Shown in pieces: positions 18,071 through 26,938 of a DNA stretch of 64,000 nucleotides. A program made the translations under genes and the position numbers. Position 1 is the first letter of the stretch. Each line of letters begins with the position of its first letter. The stretch lies in contig VBWE01000011.1 in assembly GCA_006218065.1 (NCBI GenBank), positions 1-64,000 of the forward strand, written 5' to 3'. The notes below the pieces were generated by a model that did no database searches, had not been told where the DNA came from, and worked only from the letters and a program-made list of their open reading frames with translations. The DNA is from Bacteroidota bacterium (GTDB taxonomy: Bacteria; Bacteroidota; Bacteroidia; Palsa-965).

Positions 18071-18673
18071 TTATCTCAATACTTTACGCCCGGCTTTAAG
18101 TGCCTCAGTCACAGCCTTAAAGCGACGTTCCCGGGTTTCGTCTCTTTTGGCCGAAGTAATCGCCTGGACCATTTCTTTACGGTTCGTATATGCCAGTGAA
18201 TCAAAAAACGCACGGGCTTTCGCATTCTTTTTGAACCAGGCTGCAAGTTCCGGCGGCGTTTCGAGCGTCTTTTTGATTTTTGCAACCGGCGTCGGATCGG
18301 AGTTGTTCAGCCTGGCCGCTTCGCGGATGTATGCGATGATATGTTTCTCATTCGCTTTCACCTGTTTTATATCGGTGAACTTGATCATCCGGTTACCGCG
18401 GTTCTGCTCACCGTAATTAAAAAGTTTTTTATCGTCCTTCATCAGCGAACCGCGGAAGAAAACCAGTGCAGCATGCGCTTTGAATCCCCACACGTTGCAG
18501 ACCATGCCGTTCTTGTGGAAATTCGGTCCCCATTTCCAGTCTTCGATGATTCCCGGTTCCGCTTTGTGAACCAGTTCGCGCAGTTTGATGCAGATTTCCT
18601 TCCAGGGCGAAGGCATCGTGTTAAAAGCGGCGTCGATGAGTTTTGTCGCCTGCGGATTGATTTTTATAGCCAT
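18071..18673 (-). CDS. DUF1801 / YdeI-family protein
   Basis: 200 residues from the ATG at 18673 (MAIKINPQATKL). Residues ~15-110 fit a DUF1801 fold (WKEICIKLRELVHKAEPGIIEDWKWGPNFHKNG..VFFRGSLMKDD). The C-terminal part (TPPELAAWFKKNAKARAFFDSLAYTNRKEMVQAI..KRDETRERRFKAV) matches the YdeI/OmpD-associated region. This family is cytoplasmic and poorly characterised. The frame extends to 18754, but the extra residues look non-coding. Confidence 0.8.
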   Translation of the reverse strand: MAIKINPQATKLIDAAFNTMPSPWKEICIKLRELVHKAEPGIIEDWKWGPNFHKNGMVCNVWGFKAHAALVFFRGSLMKDDKKLFNYGEQNRGNRMIKFTDIKQVKANEKHIIAYIREAARLNNSDPTPVAKIKKTLETPPELAAWFKKNAKARAFFDSLAYTNRKEMVQAITSAKRDETRERRFKAVTEALKAGRKVLR

Positions 18674-18759
18674 ACAGTTGATCGAAAAAGTGATACGGCT
18701 GAAAGATACGACGGCTGCGGCAAATGCAGGCTCCCGACATTGGCTGAAAAGCAACCCTT

Positions 18760-19692
18760 ATGAAAAATCCAACCTTCAGGCGCCGCGTGTTCCGGGTCAG
18801 TTTGTGGCTGATGACCGGTTACCTGCTCCTCTTCGGCTTCCGGCTGCTTTACAGCTACAGCAGCAAATCGCGCGAAACGGAAAGCAGTTACATCAGCAGT
18901 TTCTTCGACGATTTTACACCAAGCCGGAAAAATTACGCCAGCGAAAAGACGTACCGGGGCAAAACGGAAACGACCACCACGGCCAAAGACGACGCCGGCG
19001 GAAGCGTACAGCACAGCAGCAGCCCGGGTATCAAGTACGAAAAAACCGCCACGATCAAATCGCGCAGCGCGAAATTCACGGAAGACGAACAGAGGCTTCG
19101 CAGCGATGTTACACGTTTCCGCGGCATCATCCAGTACGAGGAAAATACCGGGCAGGCGGGTGATCGCGAACTGCACCTGATGATCGGCGTGCCGCCCGAA
19201 AAATTCGATTCCTGTTACCAGGCGCTCAAAAAAAACGGGCGCGTCCGCACAGCCGACATCACCAAGGTGGATAAAACCAGCGAGTACAAAGACCTGAACG
19301 CCCGCCGCGCATCACTCGAGCAAACCCGCGCATCACTCATCGAATTCAAAAAGCAGAACGGGCGCATCGAGGAATTCATGATGCTCCAGAACCGTATTCT
19401 CGAGATCGAGGAAAAACTGCAGGCACTCGGCGTGCAGCTCGGCGATTTTGCGGAAGAGAACGAATTCTGCACGATCCGTTTCTCCCTGGTGGAAGGCAAC
19501 GGTCCCGCGCCCATTTCCCTGCTGCACCGACTGAAAGTCTGCTTCGAGTGGACAACGCAATATTACCTGGCGCTGGTCGGCGGGATAGCTTTAACAGTCG
19601 CTGCAGCGTTTTTCGGATTGCTGGTTTTCGGAAAAGTCCGCGAGCTGATTAAAAGCTACACGGGTCGCAAAAAAGAGGAACCGGCCGCTTAA
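18760..19692 (+). CDS. DUF4349-type membrane protein with coiled coil
   Basis: 310 residues: N-terminal membrane helix (~12-30, VSLWLMTGYLLLFGFRLLY), an extracytoplasmic domain (RDLHLMIGVPPEKFDSCYQALK-like core of DUF4349), a coiled coil (YKDLNARRASLEQTRASLIEFKK.. and MMLQNRILEIEEKLQAL) and a C-terminal membrane helix (~265-285) with a basic cytoplasmic tail. DUF4349 proteins are envelope proteins of unknown function. Its stop overlaps the convergent LRR gene by 4 bases. Confidence 0.75.
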   Translation: MKNPTFRRRVFRVSLWLMTGYLLLFGFRLLYSYSSKSRETESSYISSFFDDFTPSRKNYASEKTYRGKTETTTTAKDDAGGSVQHSSSPGIKYEKTATIKSRSAKFTEDEQRLRSDVTRFRGIIQYEENTGQAGDRELHLMIGVPPEKFDSCYQALKKNGRVRTADITKVDKTSEYKDLNARRASLEQTRASLIEFKKQNGRIEEFMMLQNRILEIEEKLQALGVQLGDFAEENEFCTIRFSLVEGNGPAPISLLHRLKVCFEWTTQYYLALVGGIALTVAAAFFGLLVFGKVRELIKSYTGRKKEEPAA

Positions 19693-20402
19693 AAATACAG
19701 TACGCCTTTCGGAAAGCAGGATGTTAATCTTGTTTTTTCCGCGTCAGTTACCGGGTTCCGGGCTAAAACTATACGCTCGGCCTTGTTCAGTTTACAAAAT
19801 GACTGCGGCAGAAGCACGATCTTATTCAGGTGAAAAACGGCAAGTTTCAGGTTCGTTAGCATGCCGATGGACTCCGGTAACGAAGCCAGTTTGTTCTGCG
19901 AAAGATCAAGCTGTTCCAGGTTGACCAGTTTACCGATACTGTCCGGAAGCGCTGCGATATTATTATTGGATAACCAAAGATTCTCCAATTCGCTCATCCC
20001 GCAGATTTCAGTTCCCAGTTTTTCCAGTCCTGCACCGGTAATCAGCAATGTTTTAAGATGCAGTTTGGAAAATCCTTTCGGTAATGTTTTCATCGTTCCT
20101 CTCCTGATGGAAAGATGTTCCAGTTTCGGAAGCTGCGTGATGAGTTTCATAAAATGAGCCCAGTCGAAAACGGAGGAATCGGCAAATTCGATCCGTAAAT
20201 CCTGCAGGTTCCGGAATTTCGTGAGTGCTGCCGGCATACGTTTTCCCGCAAAAGCGACATCGAGCGTAAGCACCGAGTCCGGTACAAGCAGCGCTTTTTG
20301 AAAATCTTCGTAATACCCTTTTGTGCTTTGTCCCGGAAGGGCCGAAGGTATTGCACATGCAAAACAAAAAAGCAAAAGAGAAAAACGAATGAAACGAAAC
20401 AT
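19689..20402 (-). CDS. Exported leucine-rich-repeat protein
   Basis: 237 residues with a signal peptide (FSLLLFCFACAIPSALPGQ). At least five LRR units of ~23 residues are visible (LENLWLSNNNIAALPDSIGKLVN, LEQLDLSQNKLASLPESIGML and others) between about residues 60 and 210. LRR proteins bind proteins or carbohydrates. It ends overlapping the DUF4349 gene. Its start lies only 4 bases after the stop of the putative cysteine hydrolase gene, so the two are probably one operon. Confidence 0.8.
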   Translation of the reverse strand: MFRFIRFSLLLFCFACAIPSALPGQSTKGYYEDFQKALLVPDSVLTLDVAFAGKRMPAALTKFRNLQDLRIEFADSSVFDWAHFMKLITQLPKLEHLSIRRGTMKTLPKGFSKLHLKTLLITGAGLEKLGTEICGMSELENLWLSNNNIAALPDSIGKLVNLEQLDLSQNKLASLPESIGMLTNLKLAVFHLNKIVLLPQSFCKLNKAERIVLARNPVTDAEKTRLTSCFPKGVLYF

Positions 20403-20406
20403 GGTT

Positions 20407-21774
20407 TTATTTTTTCAGATCGGTGGCCTCGGCAAGATTTTTACCGGTTAAGCGCATACAGGTTGCATTATCAAATATCCCGGTCGGTTTTTCCCCGTTG
20501 GCGAGCTGGTAAAGCGCTACCAGTTGCGCGAAATAAATATTGAACCGGTCGGGATTCAATCCCAGCATGGCATTTTTAATTTTTTCATCCTTGATCTCCG
20601 TGGTTTTTGCCCTGATGGCAGCGGTGATTTTTACGGCGTCCAGGTCGTTCACTTTGCCGTTTGCAATATTTTTATCGACTGCTGCGGATTCGTCGATTTT
20701 ATTATTCCCTGATAAAATTTCTGCAACGCTGGCCGAAGTTTTGGCGTTGGGCAGATTTTCTTTGGGTGGACTGGCGGTAATATTCGCGCCGATCCAGTAG
20801 TTACCAAAACTCGTATCTGTAAAGAGATCTTGTCCCCACTGATTGGCTGTTTTTACATGAGTAATTTTTCCTTGGGGATCATTGTTTTCACGAACATATT
20901 CCAGGAAAATAAATGAATGTCCGAACATTGCCGAACCTGTTTTGACCTTCTTATAATCTTCTTCAGAAGGCCAGGTCTGAATGACTGCACCCGGTCTAAG
21001 TTTACCGTCTTCCCATATTCCTTTGTGATCAACAAATTCTCCCCATCCCTGGTTAACAATCGCTCCGGGCCCGCCTCCCCCGGCGACATCCGCAGGATTA
21101 TCTTTTCCCTGGCTCGACCAAAGTCTGTAATATGTGCTTTTAACAGGATTGAAATCGTCACCGGTAATATCTTTCGTATCGACTCCCATAATATCCTTAT
21201 ACGCACGGTTAAAGCGACCTTTTGCGGCATCATAACAATAGCCACCGCAGTTTTGCTCTGCCTCGGGTGTATTGGTAAAATTACTTGCGACACGATTTCC
21301 AAGCACATTTTCCTTCGCCCCGGGATCAACAATATCCTGCACCCTGTTGGCAGAAGCAGAATTCGGCGTAAGTGTGAGTATCAGTTTTTCAGAATCCACC
21401 AGGAATTGATTGATCATGATCTGAATCTCCGTATCCGTCGAATCATCTATCAGAACTGTGACGTAAAATGAATCTTTATCAGAAGGCGCACCAAACATCA
21501 TTTCACGAATCAAGAGCGCTTTGTCTGAAACAAGAAGCGTAGGTTTCGTGGGATTCGAACTCTTCCACTCCATTACCGTTTCCTGCGCAAGCCCTTTGCT
21601 GTCTTCCTTCATCTCGATATCTCCCTTGCTCCGGATGGACTGCAGATACTCGTCAACCGTACGCGGCGGATCTATGCTGACTGCAGGTTCTGCGTGCTCA
21701 ATATCCTGTTCGTTATCCCAATCTTCGTCGTGCTGAAATGACGGGGACGGGCGTTGAAGTCGTTCGAAGCTCAT
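20407..21774 (-). CDS. Putative NlpC/CHAP-like cysteine hydrolase without signal peptide
   Basis: 455 residues. The N-terminus (MSFERLQRPSPSFQHDEDWD) is acidic and disordered, with no signal peptide. Residues ~170-320 carry a papain-like arrangement: C176 and C180 (EQNCGGYCYDAAKG), then KLRPGAVIQTW before H286 (FGHSFIFLEYV) and N311 (KTANQWG), as in NlpC/P60 or CHAP hydrolases. The C-terminus (DRFNIYFAQLVALYQLANGEKPTGIFDNATCMRL) recalls peptidoglycan-binding-like helices. It could be a peptidoglycan or peptide hydrolase, or an effector carried by a contractile system. Assignment is by pattern only. Confidence 0.5.
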   Translation of the reverse strand: MSFERLQRPSPSFQHDEDWDNEQDIEHAEPAVSIDPPRTVDEYLQSIRSKGDIEMKEDSKGLAQETVMEWKSSNPTKPTLLVSDKALLIREMMFGAPSDKDSFYVTVLIDDSTDTEIQIMINQFLVDSEKLILTLTPNSASANRVQDIVDPGAKENVLGNRVASNFTNTPEAEQNCGGYCYDAAKGRFNRAYKDIMGVDTKDITGDDFNPVKSTYYRLWSSQGKDNPADVAGGGGPGAIVNQGWGEFVDHKGIWEDGKLRPGAVIQTWPSEEDYKKVKTGSAMFGHSFIFLEYVRENNDPQGKITHVKTANQWGQDLFTDTSFGNYWIGANITASPPKENLPNAKTSASVAEILSGNNKIDESAAVDKNIANGKVNDLDAVKITAAIRAKTTEIKDEKIKNAMLGLNPDRFNIYFAQLVALYQLANGEKPTGIFDNATCMRLTGKNLAEATDLKK

Positions 21775-22001
21775 TTTACAAGGGGTTAATTTGATTCTTT
21801 AAATGAATTCATGCTACAAGTTACAAAAACCGGACCCGTTTGTCAAGGTTTAGCGGAGATACTTTATGAAACACAGGAATCCCGGGCACGGATATAAAAA
21901 CCGTATCCGCAGGAATCTTGCAGGCCGGGGTAAAACAACTAAATCGTTTAAAATATGGTATTTCAAAACGCAGGCATGGCTCAAATTCCCGCTTTTTGCT
22001 C

Positions 22002-22009
22002 TAAATTTG
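22002..22009 (+). promoter_or_regulatory. -7 promoter element of the PNGase-like gene
   Basis: TAAATTTG matches TAnnTTTG and lies 27 bases before the ATG at 22037. This supports that start over the upstream in-frame ATG at 21866. The stretch 21775-22001 shows no other feature. Confidence 0.6.
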
Positions 22010-22036
22010 AATTTCCGTTTCACAACAACGATTTCC

Positions 22037-24097
22037 ATGAAAAAAATTATCCTTTCCCTCGCAGTTATTGTATGCTCTGGCCTGCTGAACGCACAAACCA
22101 ATCCCGGCGATACCATCGTGATGCAAACCTTCACCTTCGGATCGCCGCAGGACGCCTGGTTCGTTTTTCCTCCCGATACGAACAGCTACGAAAAAGTGAT
22201 CATGAAATACACGCTCAAATGCAACCCGGCGCAAAACCCGGCCTGCGGCGAGTGGGATTACCTGACCAATACATACGTTTATAAACCGACCGGCCTGCTC
22301 GATTCTTCGCAGGTGATCCAGCCCATGCTGCTGGTAAACGGCGCAAGCGCTGACAGCGCGGTGTATTCCAACACGCCGACTTACAGTTACGATACGCTCT
22401 GGCAATATTTTATCGTGCACAGTTCCACCACCTCGCTGGTGAGTTCCGTGATCGGTAACGGAAATACGACTACTCCCGCTCCCTTCGGCGCATCCAGGCC
22501 CGTTTCGAGAACGCAGTATCTGTGGAAAGCATCGGAAATGACGGCGGCGGGCATGAACGCGGGAAATATTACCGGCATGCAGTTTTTCCTGCAAACGCTC
22601 GGCGGACAGTTGCGCAACATGACCATCCGCATGCAGCATACCGTGCTGGATTCGCTGACGCAGCAAACATTTACCGCCGGCGGGTTTACGGATGTGTACA
22701 TGCAGAATACCAGCTTCGCTTCTGGCGGCTGGAATTCGCTGCAGCTGACCACGCCGTTCAATTGGGACGGGACATCGAACCTGCTGATTGAAATCACATA
22801 CGACGGATTGCAGGCTTCTGCGGATAATGTGCTTGCAGCAGATACTACGCAAACCTTTAAATCGGCCCTGCTGAATGCCGGGAACGACCGCGATGTTTCC
22901 GCTGTTTCCGGCGGATACGTGAGCATCCCGCTCAACGCCGAACTCGCCGGTATCGACAGTTTTGTTACGGTTTCATTCTGGACTTACGGCAACGCAGCGC
23001 TTCAGCCGATGAACGGAACGAGCTTCGAAGCGGTGGATTCGCTCGGCCAGCGGGTGATCAATGCACACCTGCCCTGGAGCGACAGCCGCATTTACTGGGA
23101 CGCTGGAAATTCCGGCGGAAGCAGCTACGACCGCATCGATAAAGCGGCGACGACTGCGGAGATCGAAGGACAATGGATTTACTGGAGCTTCACGAAAAAC
23201 GTGGCCACCGGTTCGATGAAAATTTACAAAAACGGCGTTCTCTGGCACAGCGGCACGAATAAAACGCGGTACATGAACAATATCCGCACGTTCCGTTTGC
23301 TCAAAGGCGCGGGGAACGGATCGCTTTCGTACGAAGGCCGCATGGATGAGTTCACCGTTTTCAATAAAGAACTTTCCGCTCCTGAAATTCTGAACTACAT
23401 GAACCAGCCGGTCACGGTCACCGATTCGAATTTCACACGCCTCGTATTGCGTTATGATTTCAATGACGGCAATTACATCACCGTATCCGATTCCGCCGCA
23501 GGCAATCATCCCGCTGCGACGCTCGCTTCGGTGCAGAACGCGCTGAAACCCGCTTCCGAACTGGTCAGCAATTTCACCGAAAGTAAAATCCGTCCGCGCG
23601 TTACATTCGAGCAGGGCGTTTATACTTCGTACATCGACTCTTTGCAGGTACTCGATTCCACGATGAACGTACCGATGCAGATCCTCGTGTTCAACGATTC
23701 GGTCGTCAATCCCGGCATCGCTACCGATACGATCATCGGCTGGCCGGCGACTTCGGGCATGAATTCGGACAGCACGATTTATTTTTCGCAGTACGATTAT
23801 TACAACACGTTCCCGGAAGTCATCCGCTACGAACTTGCGCGTTACATCACACCTTACGGCAACGGCCTGAGCCTGGGCGCAGGCTGGACCTGGACGTTCG
23901 ACGTGAGCGATTACGTAACGCTGCTTCATGATTCCGTACACCTGGCCGCAGGAAACTGGCAGGAACTGCTCGACGTTAAATTCCTGATGATCCTCGGCAC
24001 GCCGCCGCGTCCTGTGCTCGGCATTGAAAACCTGTACAACGGTAATTTCAATTACGGCATCGGCAGCGACCCGATCGACAATTACCTTCCGCCGTAA
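22037..24097 (+). CDS. PNGase F-like T9SS protein, N-terminal half (frameshift split)
   Basis: 686 residues from the ATG at 22037 (MKKIILSLAVIVCSGLLNAQ signal peptide). An N-terminal PNGase F-like domain (KVIMKYTLKCNPAQNPACGEWDYLTNTYV) is interrupted by a LamG-like module (FVTVSFWTYGNAALQPM.. GRMDEFTVFNKELSAPEIL) and continues with FEQGVYTSYIDSLQVLD..WTFDVSDYVTLL. The frame ends abruptly in DPIDNYLPP-stop at 24095. The expected next motif VTGHG..NCAEFC is found at once in the -1 frame and continues in the gene at 24109. It is thus one half of a likely N-glycan-releasing amidase, either disrupted or carrying a sequence error. Confidence 0.75.
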   Translation: MKKIILSLAVIVCSGLLNAQTNPGDTIVMQTFTFGSPQDAWFVFPPDTNSYEKVIMKYTLKCNPAQNPACGEWDYLTNTYVYKPTGLLDSSQVIQPMLLVNGASADSAVYSNTPTYSYDTLWQYFIVHSSTTSLVSSVIGNGNTTTPAPFGASRPVSRTQYLWKASEMTAAGMNAGNITGMQFFLQTLGGQLRNMTIRMQHTVLDSLTQQTFTAGGFTDVYMQNTSFASGGWNSLQLTTPFNWDGTSNLLIEITYDGLQASADNVLAADTTQTFKSALLNAGNDRDVSAVSGGYVSIPLNAELAGIDSFVTVSFWTYGNAALQPMNGTSFEAVDSLGQRVINAHLPWSDSRIYWDAGNSGGSSYDRIDKAATTAEIEGQWIYWSFTKNVATGSMKIYKNGVLWHSGTNKTRYMNNIRTFRLLKGAGNGSLSYEGRMDEFTVFNKELSAPEILNYMNQPVTVTDSNFTRLVLRYDFNDGNYITVSDSAAGNHPAATLASVQNALKPASELVSNFTESKIRPRVTFEQGVYTSYIDSLQVLDSTMNVPMQILVFNDSVVNPGIATDTIIGWPATSGMNSDSTIYFSQYDYYNTFPEVIRYELARYITPYGNGLSLGAGWTWTFDVSDYVTLLHDSVHLAAGNWQELLDVKFLMILGTPPRPVLGIENLYNGNFNYGIGSDPIDNYLPP

Positions 24098-24108
24098 CCG
24101 GGCACGGC

Positions 24109-25380
24109 ATGGACACGCCGAGTAACTGCGCCGAGTTCTGCCCGAAAAACCATTTCTATAATGTGAACAACACGCTGCAGTACACCAAGCTCGTGTGGCG
24201 CGACAACTGCGACCGCAACCCGCTTTACCCGCAGGGCGGAACCTGGGTGTACGACCGCTCGAACTGGTGCCCCGGCGCGGAAGTGTGGACGTATGACATG
24301 GAACTCACACCTTTCGTAACACCGGGCAACACCGCGATCCTGAATCACGATGTGCAGGCGTACGTGCAAACCGGCGGCTGGGATTATTACCAGATCGAAG
24401 ACCAGGTGGTGTATTACGACGCACCGAGTTTCACGCTCGACGCTTCCATCGACGATATCATATCGCCGAGCACGAACCAGATGTGGCTGCGCTACAACCC
24501 CGTTTGCACAAACCCGATCGTAAAAATCACGAATACCGGTTCCACTGCGCTGACCTCGCTCACGATCACGTACGGATTAAACACGGGAACTCCGGCAGTT
24601 TATAACTGGACAGGCAACCTAGCTTTCCTGGAAAGCCAGGATGTTACACTGCCCATATTCCCGTGGGCGCAGGGCGCAACCAGTTTCACCGTAACGATCA
24701 GCAGCCCGAACGGCGGCGCCGACCAGTATGCCTACAACAACAGCCGCACGAGTTCGTACGTCTATCCGCCGGTGATGCCTTCGCCGATGGTGATCGAATT
24801 CAAGACCAACAATTACGCCTGGGAAAATGATTACACGCTTAAAAACAGCGCCGGTGTAATTATACATTCCCGCAGCAATCTGCTGAACAATACGGTTTAC
24901 AAAGACACGCTCACGCTGCCGTACGACTGCTACACGTTTGAACTGCTCGACACCGGGGAAGACGGGCTGAGCTGGTGGGCCAATACCGCGCAGGGATCGG
25001 GATACATCCGTTTCCGCAGCGCGACATCAAACCAGATCCTGAAAAGTTTCGGGAATGATTTCGGCGGACAGGTGTACCAGCAGTTTACCGTGGGACTGAC
25101 GAGCAGCACCACCGATTATATTATGACCAACCAGCTGGAGATGCACGTCTATCCGAATCCTTCCGACGGCCATGTGTACATCGACGTGAACATGACGAAG
25201 CGCGACAACGGCCTGATCGAAATTCACGATATGCTCGGCAAAAAAGTGTACAGCTACCGTTTTGAAAATCTCACCGCAGAAAGCGTGGAAGCCGATCTTT
25301 CCTTCCTGGACAAAGGCGTTTATTTTGTAACGCTGACCACGGGTGATCAGAAAGTGAGCAGGAAGCTGATGATGGATTGA
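24109..25380 (+). CDS. PNGase F-like T9SS protein, C-terminal half (frameshift split)
   Basis: 423 residues counted from an ATG that is probably not a real start: the codons just before it (24094 onward) read VTGHG in frame, which belongs to the PNGase F C-terminal domain. The domain continues with NCAEFCPKNHFYNVN, WRDNCDRNPLYPQGGTW and RSNWCPG. A beta-sandwich region follows, then a T9SS sorting domain (LEMHVYPNPSDGHVYID .. GVYFVTLTTGDQ..KLMMD). Joined to 22037-24097 it would give a ~1110-residue secreted glycoamidase. Without a promoter or signal peptide, this half cannot be exported on its own. Confidence 0.7.
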   Translation: MDTPSNCAEFCPKNHFYNVNNTLQYTKLVWRDNCDRNPLYPQGGTWVYDRSNWCPGAEVWTYDMELTPFVTPGNTAILNHDVQAYVQTGGWDYYQIEDQVVYYDAPSFTLDASIDDIISPSTNQMWLRYNPVCTNPIVKITNTGSTALTSLTITYGLNTGTPAVYNWTGNLAFLESQDVTLPIFPWAQGATSFTVTISSPNGGADQYAYNNSRTSSYVYPPVMPSPMVIEFKTNNYAWENDYTLKNSAGVIIHSRSNLLNNTVYKDTLTLPYDCYTFELLDTGEDGLSWWANTAQGSGYIRFRSATSNQILKSFGNDFGGQVYQQFTVGLTSSTTDYIMTNQLEMHVYPNPSDGHVYIDVNMTKRDNGLIEIHDMLGKKVYSYRFENLTAESVEADLSFLDKGVYFVTLTTGDQKVSRKLMMD

Positions 25381-25429
25381 TAACCCGGCTTCAGTAAATT
25401 ACTACGCGTCGGAAATACAGATTGTAATC

Positions 25430-25475
25430 AAAGCGAGCGTCCCGATCGCTATCGGGACGCTCGCTTTGCTTTTAT
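25430..25475 (+). terminator. Strong hairpin terminator after the PNGase-like gene
   Basis: 17-base perfect arms (25430-25446 and 25451-25467, AAAGCGAGCGTCCCGAT) around the loop CGCT, followed by GCTTTTATAAT. It lies 50 bases past the stop codon. Confidence 0.8.
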
Positions 25476-25486
25476 AATAGGCTAAC

Positions 25487-25559
25487 GCAGCGAAGCAATC
25501 GCTTGCGAAGCGCAACGTTACACCTTCGGAAGCGATTGCTTCGCTGCGCTCGCAATGAC
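25487..25559. repeat. GTCATTGCGAGC-type intergenic inverted repeat
   Basis: Perfect 18-base arms at 25487-25504 (GCAGCGAAGCAATCGCTT) and 25530-25547. The right arm continues into GCTCGCAATGAC, so the reverse strand reads GTCATTGCGAGCGCAGCGAA and on into CAATC. I recall this word from intergenic repeats in many unrelated bacterial genomes. It lies between convergent genes, next to a separate terminator hairpin. Confidence 0.75.
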
Positions 25560-25595
25560 TACCAAAATTTTTAAGGATATGTATGCTGACGCAAA

Positions 25596-26759
25596 TTACC
25601 CTTTCGGCCTCGCGTAAGCGATCACATCTTTATCCGTGATCGTCTTGTCGCAGAGGATGACTAAACGTTCGATCACGTTGCGGAATTCGCGGATATTGCC
25701 GCTCCAGGTTATTTTCTGAAGTTCTTTGATCGCTTCTTTCGTGACCGTTTTCTGCGCCATGCCGTGTTCTTCGCAAACCAGTTTCAGGAAATGATCGGCG
25801 AGCAGCGGGATGTCTTCGATACGTTCGTTGAGCGAAGGCACATGCACCAGGATCACGCCGAGGCGGTGGTACAGGTCTTCGCGGAAATTTCCTTTTTCAA
25901 TTTCCTTTTTCAGGTCTTTGTTCGTGGCCGCAACCACGCGCACGTTCACTTTGATTTCTTTTTCACCGCCCACGCGCGTGATTTTATTTTCCTGGAGGGC
26001 GCGCAGTACTTTTGCCTGTGCGGAAAGGCTCATATCGCCGATCTCGTCGAGGAAAAGCGTCCCGGCTTCCGCCAGTTCGAATTTTCCTTTACGCTGTGAA
26101 ACGGCGGAAGTAAATGCTCCTTTTTCGTGCCCGAACAATTCGCTTTCGATAAGCTCGCTGGGAATGGCTGCGCAGTTCACCTCGACCAGCGCTCCGCCGG
26201 AACGGTTGCTTTTTTCATGCAGCCAGCGCGCAACGAGTTCCTTGCCTGTTCCGTTCTGACCGGTGATCAGCACGCGGGCATCGGTAGGCGCTACACGTTC
26301 GATCATCTCCTTGATGGCAGATATGGCTTTCGAATCGCCGATCATGTCGAACGTCTTGCTTACTTTTTTGCGTAGGACTTTCGTTTCCGATACTAATTTC
26401 GATTTGTCGAGCGCGTTGCGGATCGTTACCAGCAGCCGGTTCAGGTCGAGCGGTTTCTGGATGAAATCGTAAGCGCCTTTTTTTACCGCTTCCACGGCCG
26501 TTTCGATATTCCCGTGCCCCGAGATCATGATCAGCGGCATGTCGGGATTGGTCAGCATCAGTTTGTCGAGCATTTCCAGCCCGTCCATTTTGGGCATTTT
26601 AATGTCGCAGAGAATGATATCGAATTTATCTTTCTGCGCCATCTGGAGACCTTCCTGTCCGTCTGCAGCTTCTTCAACGGTAAAATCTTCGTATTCGAGA
26701 ATATCACGCAGGGTGCGGCGGATACTTTTTTCGTCGTCGACAATGAGAATTCGGGCCAT
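25596..26759 (-). CDS. NtrC-family sigma-54 response regulator lacking a DNA-binding domain
   Basis: 387 residues. The receiver domain (1-120) has phosphoacceptor D52 (LCDIKMPKMDG). The AAA+ domain (~135-365) has Walker A GQNGTGKE (167-174), the sigma-54 contact loop as GAFTSA (214-219; the usual motif is GAFTGA) and Walker B LFLDE (~239). The protein stops right after the AAA+ lid (NVIERLVILCDKTITDKDVIAYARPKG), without the Fis-type helix-turn-helix of ordinary NtrC proteins. It probably activates sigma-54 holoenzyme from solution, as described for FlgR of Helicobacter. No histidine kinase is adjacent. Confidence 0.9.
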   Translation of the reverse strand: MARILIVDDEKSIRRTLRDILEYEDFTVEEAADGQEGLQMAQKDKFDIILCDIKMPKMDGLEMLDKLMLTNPDMPLIMISGHGNIETAVEAVKKGAYDFIQKPLDLNRLLVTIRNALDKSKLVSETKVLRKKVSKTFDMIGDSKAISAIKEMIERVAPTDARVLITGQNGTGKELVARWLHEKSNRSGGALVEVNCAAIPSELIESELFGHEKGAFTSAVSQRKGKFELAEAGTLFLDEIGDMSLSAQAKVLRALQENKITRVGGEKEIKVNVRVVAATNKDLKKEIEKGNFREDLYHRLGVILVHVPSLNERIEDIPLLADHFLKLVCEEHGMAQKTVTKEAIKELQKITWSGNIREFRNVIERLVILCDKTITDKDVIAYARPKG

Positions 26760-26830
26760 AGTTTCCTGGAAAGAGGAGTAAAAATAGTAAAAAGACCGAG
26801 TTTTCAGCGATTGGAGTCCTGCCCGGGATA

Positions 26831-26914
26831 AATTTCAAATGCAAAATTTCAAATGTAAAACGCTAAAGTGAGGACAGTTTTACATTTGAAATTTACCATT
26901 TTGCATTTGAAATT
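26831..26914. repeat. Palindromic element, family C copy 1
   Basis: Left arm 26831-26860 is two AATTTCAAATG-like words in tandem; right arm 26878-26914 is its inverted counterpart with a 7-base insertion. The centre reads GCTAAAGTGA. A second, diverged copy lies at 34801-34886. It sits upstream of the regulator and downstream of the AlgJ-like gene, both on the minus strand. Confidence 0.8.
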
Positions 26915-26938
26915 CGCTGCGGATAAAGTTTCTCCGAC

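Noticed and set aside
21545-21570. GGGATTCGAAC-like T-loop suggesting a tRNA
   Set aside because: It lies within the coding sequence of the 20407-21774 gene; no acceptor stem or anticodon arm can be folded around it.
21866-22036. Earlier start for the PNGase-like gene
   Set aside because: The 57 added residues are basic and signal-less, and a consensus -7 element lies at 22002-22009, downstream of that start.
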